From NCBI GenBank assembly GCA_026419785.1, contig JAODTK010003132.1:124001-188000 (forward strand): a stretch of DNA of 64,000 nt, given 5' to 3'. Positions 1 to 11,949 of this stretch are shown here, in pieces (position 1 is the stretch's first letter; every line of letters begins with the position of its first letter). Source of the DNA: Sclerodactyla briareus. Its lineage: Eukaryota > Echinodermata > Holothuroidea > Dendrochirotida > Sclerodactylidae. Made by a program: the position numbers and the translations under genes. The notes under the pieces were generated by a model that did no database searches, was not told the DNA's origin, and saw only the letters and a list, made by a program, of their open reading frames with translations.

Positions 1-3000
1 AGGTATCGTTTACCATAACCATATCAATTCCAATCGCTTAATGATTTTGGGAGACCGGTTTTGGTGTCCAATACCATTAAGCCGCCACTTAGCCGTGAAC
101 CTTCCTGCTTTTGCGGTATGTACTACATATCACATACACACATTGCCTACATTAATCCATGACTGCCTCCTAGTTATACTCCTAACCAAATCCCAATTGC
201 CGACCGACCCACACGGTTCCACTGCGCTATGATTCACCGGTCAATCGCAAGTGCGTCTGAACTTGTTTCGGGATTAGTCCTCCTTTGTTGTTCTATCGGC
301 GGAATACTTACACAACATGTTTAACGGATCCGATCCAATAGGGGATATAGAAAAAAGCTCTGTTTTTTGTAGGCCTTCGGAGCAATCGAGAACCCGGTGT
401 ATTGCCCCGGACCGGGTCTCGATTACACGTTCGTTGGGATAATCGGGGCTTTGAGGTCAGGACAATCGAAGAGGCTGCGAGGCGGAAGGCGAGTCGTTTT
501 ACTCCACAACTCGTAATATAGAGGAGCTTCGTTTGGGGTGGGCTGCACAAGCCGATCTTGATCCCCCTCGTTCCGACCAGACGAGGACGCGTTGGTATCG
601 TTGACAAATTTTGGCAACCTTGACATGGCGTGTATAGCAGTATTGCTTCCGTCCCATTTCTATATCTGGTATTCGCGGGAGAGCTGATTCGATAACGGTC
701 CGCTTGAGTCAACAAGTTTGCACTTACTAGGAAGTCGGTGGTGTATAATATGCGAGTCGCGGGAAAGGTTCGTTCAGAGGGTTTAACTAAAAACACGAAC
801 GTTTCCCCCCTTCGGTTCTCCTTCTTCTGGACGTTGACTCTTGTTGGGAAGCCATTAGGGCAGTAATTGCGAGTCGGTACATCCGCCATTGACGCTCGTA
901 ATGGGGATAACTGCGGTGGAATGGCTGATAGATTCCTCCCCTCCTATATGCTGTCTTGTTCAATCTTCCTCGTTGGACCAATCAGGACTTTTGAATTATT
1001 CCACGACAATGGGTAATTTGAGGACGGAGATCTCTGTCGAGGCCCATTATGGGTTAATCGGGCGATAAAGAAGAAACACCAATATCACACATGACCATGT
1101 TGTCCGGCGATATCTCGTGTAAACTATCAGGAGATGGTTCCGCTGACCCGTCGTGACCTCCGAGTATGTGTCGTATTCATAAAACAGTAATGGCAATGAT
1201 GGTGATGGCAGTAAATGGGAACATGTTAAGTAAGAACAGAACAAACATACAATGTTTTATCCCTTAGTTACGAACTTGACAGAAATCCAAATGAAACTCA
1301 CCCTCTTCCCAGCTTACAGGTTATATGCCTTACTCTTTGTGGAACTGGTGATTTTAACGGAACTACTTAATTAACACCACAAATACATGCTGATAAATAA
1401 TAAATAAATAAATAATGAATGCGCCCCGTGTTTTTAGAATACACCTAATTGTTTGAGGCCGCATTTTATGCCAATAGGACCCACGTTAGCTCACAAAAAA
1501 ATGCCCATGCAGTGAGCAGTTCTAAATGCTCTCTGGACTGCTGAATGCAATGTGGAAATGTTGGTGGTTAAAACAGTGGGCTGGGGGGGGGGGGCATTAA
1601 GAGACCTAGTGTATATCTATCTATTCATCTCTCAGTCTGTCGATACCCCAAATGACCATGTGACCTCTGGAATGTCATAACTGAATAATATGTTAATCAT
1701 CTTTTATTAATTATTAATGGATTTATAGCCCTAGGTGTACCTTTCACCATAAATTCTTCTCAACCTTCTTGTAACATTGCATATCGAAAAATGACTGACC
1801 AACTGGACCTGTCGTGATCATCCGACTCATAGTGCATAGGCCCAACGGTCAGCGGTGGACGGTGTGTTCCCTGCTTAGGTACAATTCTCCCACACCGTCC
1901 ATTTGGGCCCAAAAATGGTCATTTCGGGGGCCAAATAAACGGGTCATATCTTTAGATAAATATAGGGAAAAAGGGCAATCATCAATAAATCTTAGTACTA
2001 GTAAGTCATACTAAATGGTGGATTGCCGACATTGGCGTTGCCAGTGGGAGGGGTGGGAGGCAGGGGGCATGTTGCCCCACCCCTTGACAAAAGATCGAGA
2101 GGGCAAATCGGGGAATCGAAGGCGAAAAAACGGGAAATGAAAGAGGAGGGGAAAGGGGAAAAAACGAGAAATAATTGTGAGAACCCTAGTAGAGTTTGAA
2201 TGAATTAATAATTGCGATGAATAAAGTGGGTCCAGGTAATGGCTTTTTTGGACGGTCATAGGGGTATGGTGATTACGAGGAAGCCTGCCTTCCCGCCGCA
2301 CCTATAAATTTGCATGACGTCCGTAGTTGGGAATTCTTTTGCGCCACCCCACGTTCGAATAATTATGCTATTCAATAGTTAACAGGGGATAAATACTGTT
2401 CGCGTGCCAAGTCCCGATTGAATACAATCCTCTGACGGCATTGCGCTTTCAAAATATAATGACTCCATAAATCTGATTTAACGGTTCGGCTAGTGCGATG
2501 TAACTAGTAGTTGACTCGGTATCAGTCGCGATCTCATAACCCAGGGATTTGTAACTGTTATTCATAATAAATTATGAGATTTTTGTACCTCAGTTTTTGT
2601 CGCACAGGTCGCTGACCTTTGTGGGGCTTTAACGCAACCCAACTCATAAGCCAAAGGCTGGCGGGGTTCGGGGCTCGCAACAGGTCTGGAATATGTGCCA
2701 TGGGGGACAGGGCTCAACACATAATAATAATATTGCGTGCTTCGGAATGAGGACAACAAAGGCAGATTGGGGTCAACCTAATTTCCGGTCACTAATTTAT
2801 TTCTCCACGTGGCTGACTCTCGCCAACTATAAATACCACTACATATCATGAACGCCATGAAAAAGCACGGCCGCAAACAATAATCCAACCCATTATACAT
2901 ATTCAGTCACAGTATATAAAACTATGCGTCGCGCGTGAGCTTCACGGCTTCTGGTTCTGCTAACACTGCATGGCTGTCCCTCCCTTGTGCGAGCTGTATC

Positions 3001-3188
3001 GGCAGGCCGCATCCCGTGTTTAGGTAGCCGGAGCATACCACACCCAGTAGAGTACACCCTCAGTCGGGGCTGTGACAACTAAGCTGCTTCATGCACGCTT
3101 AGCAGACTACTCGTATCAGTCCCTCGGGCTCCTCCGTTCATGGCCAACACAGGTAGGCCCAGTCACATGGTCCAGATAGGACGGCCTG
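1..3188. other. Unrecognised intergenic/intronic DNA
   Basis: No gene, RNA or repeat family was recognised here. It contains a short (TAAA)-type tract near 1393-1415, a 12-base G run at 1583-1594 and an AG-rich stretch at about 2095-2170. A long minus-strand open frame at 308-889 has no recognisable domain and is treated as chance. Confidence 0.5.
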
Positions 3189-3290
3189 GATGGGAAATTG
3201 GCACAAAGTTGTCCTAATGAAATACCTCCTGTTCTCTCAGAATGTCAGTCTGTGCAGGAGATTTGCTGCCTCTCAGTGTAAATGGATAAT
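3189..3290 (+). repeat. Direct repeat, copy 1 (~100 bp)
   Basis: This block recurs in the same orientation at 4393-4492. Shared landmarks in order are GATGGGAAAT, GTCCTAATGAA, TCTCAGAATGTCAGTCTGTG, GGAGAT and CTGCCTCTCAGTG. The two copies differ by scattered substitutions and small indels. The DNA beyond both ends does not align, so this looks like a dispersed repeat fragment rather than a long duplication. Confidence 0.75.
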
Positions 3291-4392
3291 GATCTATTAC
3301 AAACCTACTGTGCTCTATAACTATAGACCCCATTGCACCCCATGAGCAACATGATTACAGTGCAAGGAAACAATGGGACAAGGACTGAATTTCTATACAT
3401 GGCACTACTATCACTGGTAACAATTTTGGAAGCGAACGTGTGTCCCTCTTTCTTAAGTGACAGACTATGGATAATGGCTATGACCCCGTTTTTTGTAGCA
3501 TATAACAAATCATCGAGCATTATTAATAATAATAGTCGAAACAGTAGTATAAAATAAAATGGCATAACATATATACAAGGTAGACCTAATTGCTATACGA
3601 TGGAGTCGCAATAGAATATACTCCCTAGATCTATAATAATCAAGACTGGAGGATAACTATGGACTAAGGAAGCTCAACTGACCAATGTCAACCCCAGCAC
3701 TCGATTGCAATTACACTCCTCAGACCTATACCTGGCTGGCATAACAGGGAGAGGGCCTTATAGGGCACTAATAATGGACATAATCCATACCAAAATACCC
3801 TAAACATGAAATAACAACTTATGTTACTCACAGGCACTGGTCAACAGGCAGTCAATGTGGCTTATTCACCAAATTACCATGATGACACACATGAATATGG
3901 ACACTAGTCCACTCCTAGCAACCAAATTGGCAACAAGTACAACCTAGTGTATCGCACTTATAGTCACGGACGCTTTTCAACCGTGATCTATACGTAGATG
4001 CCTCTGCCAATAAGCAAATAACACAACTATAACATACTCCTCCAAATGACCTGTATAGTTCGTAACCTTCATAGTAAAATACATAATGACCTAAGAGGGG
4101 TGGGCCTATGGCCACCCTCCCAACCGATCATAGTTTACATACAAAATGGGTCCTCGGGTATTATAAGTACCATACAAGGCACCTATTGGCAACAAAGGGA
4201 CAAGACCATTATCAATAGTACATAGTCCATAATTATATAATCTCAATTATAACTCCTAAAAATACCAGTGGGCACATATTCTATTGCTCAAGGCCATCAC
4301 AGCTGAAATAGAATAATTATGGACACCTCTTTCAAATAATACATGTGCCCTCGATGGGTCAGGGGAGTGGGCAATTAAAATGTACTCTTACT
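3291..4392. other. Unrecognised DNA between direct repeats
   Basis: About 1.1 kb lies between the two ~100 bp direct repeats. No long open frame and no integrase, RT or protease motif was seen, so an LTR-retroelement reading is not supported. Confidence 0.4.
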
Positions 4393-4492
4393 GATGGGAA
4401 ATGCAACAAGTGTCCTAATGAATAACTTCTGGTTCTCTCTCAGAATGTCAGTCTGTGCCGGAGATGTTCTGCCTCTCAGTGATAATGGAGAA
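4393..4492 (+). repeat. Direct repeat, copy 2 (~100 bp)
   Basis: Second copy of the block at 3189-3290, offset by about 1204 bp and in the same orientation, with the same ordered landmarks (GTCCTAATGAA, CAGAATGTCAGTCTGTG, CTGCCTCTCAGTG). Confidence 0.75.
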
Positions 4493-6210
4493 TTGGTGGA
4501 GAGCACTGGCCAGCGGCTAGAGTTTCCACGCCTACCTATTAACAGTTCAATGCCCTAGCGTCCCCACAAAGAGAACCAGACACCCAGAATTCCCAACTGC
4601 CTCAGAAGCAATAAACAAACGAAACATCGGTCAGTCGTACACCCCTTTCCATCCCAGAGCAGGGGAAAACTTCCTAGAATCGGGCCATCATATAAATACA
4701 TTAATAGTAGCCACTCAGTCAGACAGCTCACTACCAGTCGGAAGTAATGCAGCCTCAACGAAGGTCGGAGGAGAAACTCCCAAGGGTACAACCACACCTC
4801 TCTAAACACCCATTAGGAGAGGGATAACGAGGGCATTGGCCTGACCATGACGGCTTCTTTCTCAGCGCAGACAAAAAAACAATAGAAGTCCCTCAGCAAG
4901 CAAGGGAAAGACAATAAAGTAGGTTAAAAGGCGGTGGGTGGTATGTACAGGGGGGAGGATGAAAGTATTTGGGAGAAAGGAAGTCTGTAAGTGCCCTTGC
5001 TAATTCTGGGCGAATTAGCTGCGCTACAGTTTCAATACGCACTATGCCATGGCGGATTGAAAAGATAAGCGTCGCCCAAGCACTTATGTGAAATGAAGCT
5101 TGCTGTGCAGGCATGTTGGTGTAATACTCTGACCATTCAGTTAAAATGCTACTGAGAAAAAGCAATATGGATTTTCCCTCCAGGACATATTGAGGTCTAT
5201 ACGTTTCCCAGGAAAGGTCACAAAGATATAACTTGATATGTGTTGACATCGACAATATAACGGCTTTATTGTATTCAGGAAGTTAATTTTTTTTGGTGCA
5301 ATTATAGTACGCTGAAACAACCACTCAGTTTGAGAAATAATTGACATACTCAACTGCTACAAAGGAACTAGAGTGACCAAGGGGTCCCAAACCTGTGGAA
5401 CGCGTATATACCATCACTGAGACATTTAGACTATCGCTGGTAAGCGACGTGGTACCCAAGGGGGCCCCAAGGTGCGCATTTGTTGTATTCTTTTTTTTAC
5501 TCTCCGCATGCACCCTCGAGGGGCTGTAAATGACAGTAGGCTTTTGGTATTGGCAATGGTGGCCAAATTTAAAGGAACTTATCATTCCAAAACCTCATGA
5601 AGGAAGAGGGAGAGCCCTCCACTAACTAGGGTGGCGATCACGGCAGGCCACACCTCTTTCCAGAATCCGGATCAGGTACAGAGGTACTCTAAAAGTGAAA
5701 TGGTAACCCCGGTGGAGGAACGTTGGAACCCTTTGAACTATAGACAACGTATGCACTCCTGCAGGGGGTCTCCCAAGTGGACCGTAGGATGGGTTCTACG
5801 GTTACGATCGCTCATAGTTGGACCATCGGAGAACCACATCGCAGTCTGACTGGAAAAAAGGAGGGGTTATACCATACGGGGGAAAAGGGTAAGGGCCATA
5901 GAGGGCCAAGCGGTTCACTGTACGGTGAATTGGATTGTGAATGAGGGAGGATACAGGGCATTTAATACAGTGTTCACAATCTGGTGGACGTCATACAGTC
6001 AGAGAACTGGAGGTCTCTTGGCTTCTGTTTCCTATCCCAGGACTGAATAGTATAAATTTCTCAGGAATTTCGCGGTCAAGTTTCTCTAGGGTTCCTTTTA
6101 GCCGTTTTCGTTCGAACGGTCAAGCGGTTCCTACTTCTGCTTCCTAAAAGCATGCTTACATTTTTACTCAAACCAGCTATGCTGGGTGTGCTATTGATTT
6201 CCAGTGTCAT
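4493..6210. other. Unrecognised DNA
   Basis: Several 60-120 codon open frames occur on both strands (for example 4893-5255 minus) but none shows a domain, repeat structure or signal peptide I recognise. No RNA gene or transposon end was seen. Confidence 0.45.
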
Positions 6211-6312
6211 TCTATCTATCTATCGATTAATCGATCTATCTATCTACTATCTACTATCTTCTATCTATCTATCTATCTATCTATCTTCTATCTATCTATC
6301 TATCTATCTATC
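6211..6312. repeat. TCTA/TATC microsatellite
   Basis: About 100 bp of (TCTA)n, interrupted by ATCGATTAATCGAT and by CTACTATCTTC variants. It directly precedes the ~290 bp tandem array. Confidence 0.97.
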
Positions 6313-6479
6313 CAGTCATTAAACTTTTGCTTTTTGAGCCAAAATGTTCTGCTTTCATTCATATTGACCAGACTTTGTCACAATGTTTATTGACTGATGG
6401 GTCATCGTTGACCCTAAAGGTCAAGTCAATACTTGATGCACAATTGGCCCATAAGTGAAACTTCAAACCACTTTCGCCT

Positions 6480-7640
6480 ACAAGGTTGGTGCACAGTGGC
6501 TGATGTTCAATCATAATGATAATCTATCAGCCGTACCTTCGGGTGTTTCAGATTTTTGGTCCATGTCCCACTTGCCCTAGCGCCCATTTTATGAAATTTC
6601 ACACATGGTACTGAAATTATCTCGTCCCACAAGCTTAAATAATTTTCTTCAAAGTTCATGTAATGTTCCTTGCTTATGGGGCCATTGGGGGTGTTAGGAT
6701 TTTGGGCCCAGGGCCACTTTGGGCAAAGGGTCCCTTATGTGAAATACTGCTAATTTTCTATTTCTACAAATTTTGATGCCCATTGCTGATGTTCAGTCAT
6801 ACCTTGATGGTCCTAATAGCGTACTTTTGGGGTGTTCATGATTACTTTGTTTCCGAGGTCCGACTTTGCCAGAGGGCCCATTTTATATATTCCACACATT
6901 GGTTCTTGAATGCATCTCCCCCCATAAGACTTCATTATTTTTCTTCAAAGTTACATTATTGTCCTGAGTAGAGGGTCATTGGTTTTGTTCAGGAATTTTG
7001 GGCCCAGGGCCTTTTTCGGGCCCTATTGCCCATTGATAAATACTGTTAAATCTTGTACTCCTACAAATCTAGTTGCACCAGGCTGATGTTCAGTACATAA
7101 TTATGGTCTATAGTTGCACCTTTAGGGTGCCTAGGGGTTGTGGACCAAATGCCTTGTGTGGCCCGGGGGCCACCATGTGGATTCCCAAATGCGTCTCCCT
7201 TTTTGGGGGCACAGTCCTGACATTGTCCTATGAGGTTTAATAGTCGTACCCTTGGGGTGTCTTCTCGCTCTTGTATCCAAGGTCGCCACTTGAGGCTGAG
7301 GGCCCATTTCATGAAATTATCATGGAACTTCACACATTGCTACTCGAATTCTCTCCTCCACTAGTTCAATGGATTTTTCTTCAAGTTACATTTATGCTCT
7401 CGGTTACTCGTGGGCCTGGGGTTGTTTGCTGACCTTCTGGCTGAGGCCCAATGTGTCCCTAGGGTCCCATCATGTTTAAATGCATGCAATGCTTCTCAAA
7501 TTTTCGATGCAGTCAGTGTGATGTTCGCATACTGAGAGTCTGTCAGCCGTACCTTCTGGTTCTCAGGATTTTGGACTTAGGCCCAGTTTGGCCCGAGGGC
7601 CAATCACGGCAATCCAGCAAAATCTTCCTTTTAACAGTGT
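6480..7640 (+). repeat. Tandem array, ~290 bp unit
   Basis: Successive units carry the same ordered landmarks: CTGATGTTCA, then a CGTACCTTCGGGTGT-like block, GGGCCCATTTTATGAAATT, CACACATTG, CTTCAAAGTTACATTAT, and GGATTTTGGGCCCAGGGCC. TGATGTTC occurs at 6501, 6787, 7083 and 7519, giving spacings of 286 and 296, then 436. The last interval includes a partial unit (landmarks near 7229-7330). Open frames inside are in different frames in each unit, so the array is not coding. This is a short satellite-like tandem repeat. Confidence 0.85.
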
Positions 7641-7796
7641 TGATGCTTGATCATTAATGATGGAAAGTCAATACCTGGCCTAATATTTCAAGAATGTGTG
7701 GTCAACCAGGACCCACCAGGGCACTACAGCCATTACTCTATCCTTGTCAACAATTGCCTTTTATGCCTCTAAACGTCTTCTGTGACGGATGTTGAC

Positions 7797-8150
7797 CAAC
7801 TTGAACACTTGTAAATTGACCCATGAGACATTTGAACTCATGACGTGAGGTCAGGGTCAAAGGTCCAGTGGGCAATGTGGGCTGCCATTATGTATTTAGT
7901 ACATTAAATTTTCGTGCACTGTGTCATAATGTTCCTTTGGAGGCATGCTCTGTTCCTCTTATTCGCAATTTGGATGCAACATCATTTTAGTGTTTTAGAT
8001 ATATTCAAACATTAACATCTCATTGAAAGAAACCACAGCATTTTTTTATGGATGTTACCCAACTTGGACCACAATGTTCCTGAATTTTGTACTTGGTGGT
8101 CAAGTCAGAGGTCATTAAAGGGCGCAATAGGCTATTGTGTGATATTGCCT
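7797..8150 (+). repeat. GGTCA-containing repeat, two ~253 bp-spaced units
   Basis: GGATGTTGACCAACTTG at 7797 and GGATGTTACCCAACTTGG at 8050 begin two related blocks. Each is followed by a GTCA-rich segment (GAGGTCAGGGTCAAAGGTC and GGTCAAGTCAGAGGTCATT) and then GGGCAATGTGGGCT or GGGCGCAATAGGCT. A third diverged piece lies near 6360-6440. The family is unnamed here. Confidence 0.65.
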
Positions 8151-8258
8151 TTCTCTTTCTCAATTGGACATTCTTCGACTGGGTTTGACTAGAGTGAGTA
8201 ACAATGTCCATTGACTGCCTATATATTTTTGGCCATAATGAAGATCATTGTCAAGGAA

Positions 8259-9377
8259 CAAGGGCGGGGCGGCGATCATGGGGATGGGGGGGGGAGGCGG
8301 GGGGGTCGGCTCCCCCTCATATTTTGGTGGTGGGCGCCATGCATTTTGCCCCCCACCCTCAACATTTAGCCCCCCCCCGACTGCTATAACGCTACAATGA
8401 ATCCGACATCCAGCAGCACCGTGCTTAAACACATCATGATGCACCTTAATGATCAAGTTGTGTGAAGTATTCTGTTCATGCCTCGACTTTTTTTTGCGCG
8501 GGTATTTCATGTATTGTAGTGTTCAGGCATCTGATGTGCCTTGTGCAGACATATGATGTTCCTTACGAAAATGCCTGAAATTCACTCTGGGATTTCTTAT
8601 ATATTATCAATGAAAGAAGGGTTCTCCTTCACCCTATCGTTTTGTTTGAGACTACTCTTTACCACTTGTGTGTGGTTGTGGTGCTCCTTCATTTGACGTT
8701 GTCGAGTATTCGCCAGGGAACGCCACAATTCGTGCAAAGACATGATTCAAAATTCGTGAAGATTTTATATCCAGAGATGGCCTGACTCTTGCGCGGAAGA
8801 TTAAAATTTTCGCGCGCGGGGGGCCAAAAAGTTTGCGGCTTTTTCTTCTGTATTATTTACTCTTTGGCCCCATCCCAGCCAATCAGAATGTGCCTCCCAT
8901 GCGCCTGGTGGTCCCTCAAAAAAGAGAGATGGGGCGTATCTTGAGTAAAAACTAGGCCTGTTTAAGTGAATGTCAGAGGGGGTCATTCAGTCAGTGCAAT
9001 TTCGAACGTTTGTCAAAACTGGATCCTGCAAATCTCGTACGTAATGGTTGTTTACCATTGCCCTTTCATATGCGTTTTCATGACCTATACCTCCTCGCCG
9101 ATTTTCAGATGTCCAACAGCACCCAACGCAACCTTGGAATTGATCTCTATAGGCGATATTTTTTGGAGAAACCTTTCCGACATAACAACATGTTATCATT
9201 TAAGGAGGCCTGCTTACTGTCCCCTCAATGCACGGTAAGTGCCGTTCCTTCATCAATCTGGGGTGTCTGTCAAACGAACAATTTCTTGTACGCTACGTGC
9301 CAACCGGTGTTGCGCTCGCCTTGATAGTGTTACGTCTTGTCCGTCCCCCCACTGCCAACACAAATCGCCCGCCCTTG
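8259..9377. mobile_element. Non-autonomous hAT-like DNA transposon with TIRs and 8-bp TSD
   Basis: The left end reads CAAGGGCGGGGCGGCGAT and the right end, reverse-complemented, reads CAAGGGCGGGCGAT followed by a G-rich block, as on the left. The eight bases outside are TCAAGGAA (8251-8258) and CCAAGGAA (9378-9385), a 7/8 match. An 8 bp target duplication is the rule for hAT transposons. The element is ~1.12 kb, has G/C-rich subterminal tracts and CG-rich palindromic bits (TTCGCGCGCG near 8810), and encodes no transposase I can see, so it should depend on an enzyme supplied elsewhere. Diverged relatives lie at 13.8-16.2 kb. Superfamily assignment is inference from TSD length and TIR style. 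Confidence 0.75.
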
Positions 9378-9385
9378 CCAAGGAA

Positions 9386-11260
9386 CTGCTTGACACTGCC
9401 CCTTGCCCTCATGATCTTGCAACATTTTAACGCATAATTGTAACATTCGACTCGTCTTCGTACATTAATTTTGTGCGGTTCGCGCTCACAGCCCCATTGG
9501 TGCTCTGATTTTTTTCTTCTATATTATATACAAGGACAGGTCCAAGTCATACTTCATAGAGGTTCGAGTAGTGAGTTATGCCATGTGTCATGCCGTGTGT
9601 GTATGTGTGTGTTCGTGTGTGATATAATAAACAACCCTGAAATGATTGGAATCATATTAGTACGTTTGTTCCCTGTGCAAGTCCCTTGTCTTGTGGATCA
9701 GATCAACGATCATTGAGGTTAGAGACGTTAGAAGTCTAAATTTGTCTAACGAATGCAAAAGACGGTGGTCCAGAAGCTTGGGTCCAACCATGTTTGCGAT
9801 TTGGTGTGTATCGTTCTCATTGTTTTGGTCGAACATGCATGGGGAGTTGGAACATTCTTAAAGTTTTCGTCCAAGGTAGTTTGTTGTTGTCCATAACAGC
9901 CATACTTGACTCTCCTTGCAGCCTGGTGTGGCCGGGTGTTTGTCAATGGCAAGTCCCTGTCCCTGGTCTGTCCCTGTCTGCTGTCTGTGCAAAAAGGTAT
10001 ATTTGGCCGTAACATATTTGATGCAGTCTTTTATCATTTGAGCTACGGCACGAATGTTCCGGGTATGCCGCTCCCCCTCCCCCCCCTTTTCTTCTTTGAC
10101 GTATACCTAGCCGCATGGGTTTCAAAGCACATCCCATCTCTCGGAGCAAACACTGCTCTCTATTTCGCAATCTGTCTTCAGGGTGTTGCCGGCTGCTTTA
10201 TAGGCCTTTGTTTTTTTTCTACCTGGAGTTTTGTTCGACATATGAGAAAGAAAAAAAAATCCGTTTACCTACTTCATAGTTCTAGGTTTATTGCTTTCGC
10301 TAAGTATCCCAATTAATATAAACCCCTGCCGATTTCACTCAGACAAGCCCAGCGGAGCTTGCGATTAACATGTTTTTTTTTTTCTTTCATTTCCATAGAA
10401 GCACATATGGTTTCATCCTCCTAATAATGATTTAATCACGCCTGTCCTGCATAATCGAGCGAGACGGCGAATGAAAATGTCATCGCCCATTATTAGGCCG
10501 TTCTCTTATTATCCTCGAGAACTCTGAAACATCATTTCCGCGACTCTCGCAAAAAAAAACATTATTGCCATCGCGATTAAACTCCAAATTGCCGGAGAGA
10601 AGCGAGTCTGTTAGCTAGATCTCAATCCGCGTGTTACTCGCATCAATGGGTACGGAATTATCATGCCTAATGGACGGGCGTGTTCACCATCTCTGACCAC
10701 GATTGTGATAAAACACGAAAATAGCATGCACATTGCTCCACATTTATGACCTCAAAATCCCTCACGGAGCGTGGGTCGCTCCTGATCCGAGACAATTGGC
10801 CTAATCACAGCTAATTTGATACTCAGTGTGTTACTGTAACCTATCCCTTTGATAGCTCAATGGGATTGAGTTCTAATCAATGTCTATCTAGACAAACCAA
10901 CAACAACGTGGTAACAAGTTGGTGATAATCGAGTCTGAACGGAGAGCCGAGATAAATAAATATTTAAATGATTATTTAATTATTGATAATTAATGATTGA
11001 GGCACGACTGGGACGAGCATGACAGATATATGTAGCTGGAAGAATCGTAAAAAAAATGACACCTACCTTGTTTGTTCAAGACCAACTCCAAAAGTTGGAA
11101 GAATCGCAATTTCTGCAAATTTGACTCCTGTACCAGTAATTCCCACTGTGACCCCTCCGAGATTTCTAGGGAGGACAGTGTACCCAGTTTTTCAGATCAC
11201 GGAAAAGCGTTAAGAGTAACGAGTTATTGCGGTAACGTCTAAAGTTCCGTGATATCCCCT
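9386..11260. other. Unrecognised DNA with a short TG-rich tract
   Basis: No family was recognised. A short (TG)n-type tract lies at about 9595-9630. Overlapping open frames at 9794-10316 (the longest 136 codons, hydrophobic in its second half) show no domain, and both strands are open across the first part, so neither is called. Confidence 0.4.
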
Positions 11261-11269
11261 AACTCTTAC

Positions 11270-11830
11270 ATGTTGATCTGCAGAACGGCCTATCATATCT
11301 CCGGAACACTAGGAGCTTCAGGAAGTCTCTTGACCCAAGTACATAGATGCTCATCCATGCATTTGTTACATCTCGGTTGGATGTTGTCATGTCATCTTGA
11401 TAGGTCTGCCAAAACATCTACCTCTAACTGCAGGGTTTCAAACAGTGCCTGCTAGCTGATGCTGAATCTTAATCGGACTGACCACAACACACCAGTTCTC
11501 TTCGACCTTCACTGGCTACCTCTGGAACAGAGAATTCGAATACAAATTTTCTGCTCACCTGGAGCCTTGAATGGACATGCACCATTATATCTTGCCAGAC
11601 TCCGTATTAATCCCTGCTCGATCTCTCCGTCCTGGTAATGCGAACTGTTTGGTGGAACTTCGTTTTCGACTCACCACGCTGTGGTGGACAGCGATTTACT
11701 CGACAGGGGCCCCAACTGTGGAACGCTCTCCCTTCTCACATAAGGAATACCAAGACCTTTGATGCCTTCCAGAGGAAACTCAAGAGTTATCTCTTCCATA
11801 GCGCTTTTGATGACCACGATTTAAGCGCTC
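11270..11830 (+). pseudogene. C-terminal part of a LINE ORF2 reverse transcriptase, decayed
   Basis: Reading through frameshifts shows the conserved tail of CR1/L2/Jockey-group non-LTR RT proteins. In order these are an AY-H-LRN segment (near 11290), a MLIHAFVTSRLD segment (near 11350), TPVLFDLHWLPLEQRI (11492-11540), RGPQLWNALPSHIRN (near 11705-11748) and FQRKLKSYLF (near 11770-11800). LHWLP and LWN-LP-xIR are hallmarks of the region after the catalytic palm. The catalytic core is missing, so this is a 5'-truncated copy, as expected for LINE insertions. There are several frameshifts and at least one stop. The microsatellite directly downstream is probably the element's own 3' tail. The element class is secure; the clade within the CR1/L2/Jockey group is not. 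Confidence 0.85.
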
Positions 11831-11845
11831 TACAAATACTTTATT

Positions 11846-11910
11846 TCTATTATTATTATTATATTATATTATTATTATTATTATTATATTATATTATTAT
11901 TATTATATTA

Positions 11911-11949
<39 letters not shown>
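11846..11949 (+). repeat. (ATT)n microsatellite, likely LINE 3' tail
   Basis: About 100 bp of TAT/ATT triplets with a few ATATT variants, starting about 40 bp after the end of the LINE ORF2 remnant. L2-like elements commonly terminate in short tandem repeats instead of poly(A), so the tract fits the 3' end of the same insertion. Confidence 0.9.

Noticed and set aside
308-889. 193-codon minus-strand open frame near the left edge
   Set aside because: No domain or codon-use signal recognised; overlapping frames on the same strand are also open, and length is within chance for 64 kb on six frames.
2029-2090. hAT-like left end (GGCGTTGCCAGTGGGAGGGG)
   Set aside because: No matching inverted end within 2 kb, and the first bases do not fit CAGTGGCG well.
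3291-4392. Small LTR retroelement between the 100 bp direct repeats, including a VDASANK-like peptide near 4010
   Set aside because: No TG/CA borders, primer-binding site, polypurine tract or linked RT/RNase H motifs; the peptide resemblance is too short.
6480-7640. CRISPR-like reading of regular repeats
   Set aside because: Units are ~290 bp and diverged, with no short identical repeats and unique spacers, and the host is evidently an animal.
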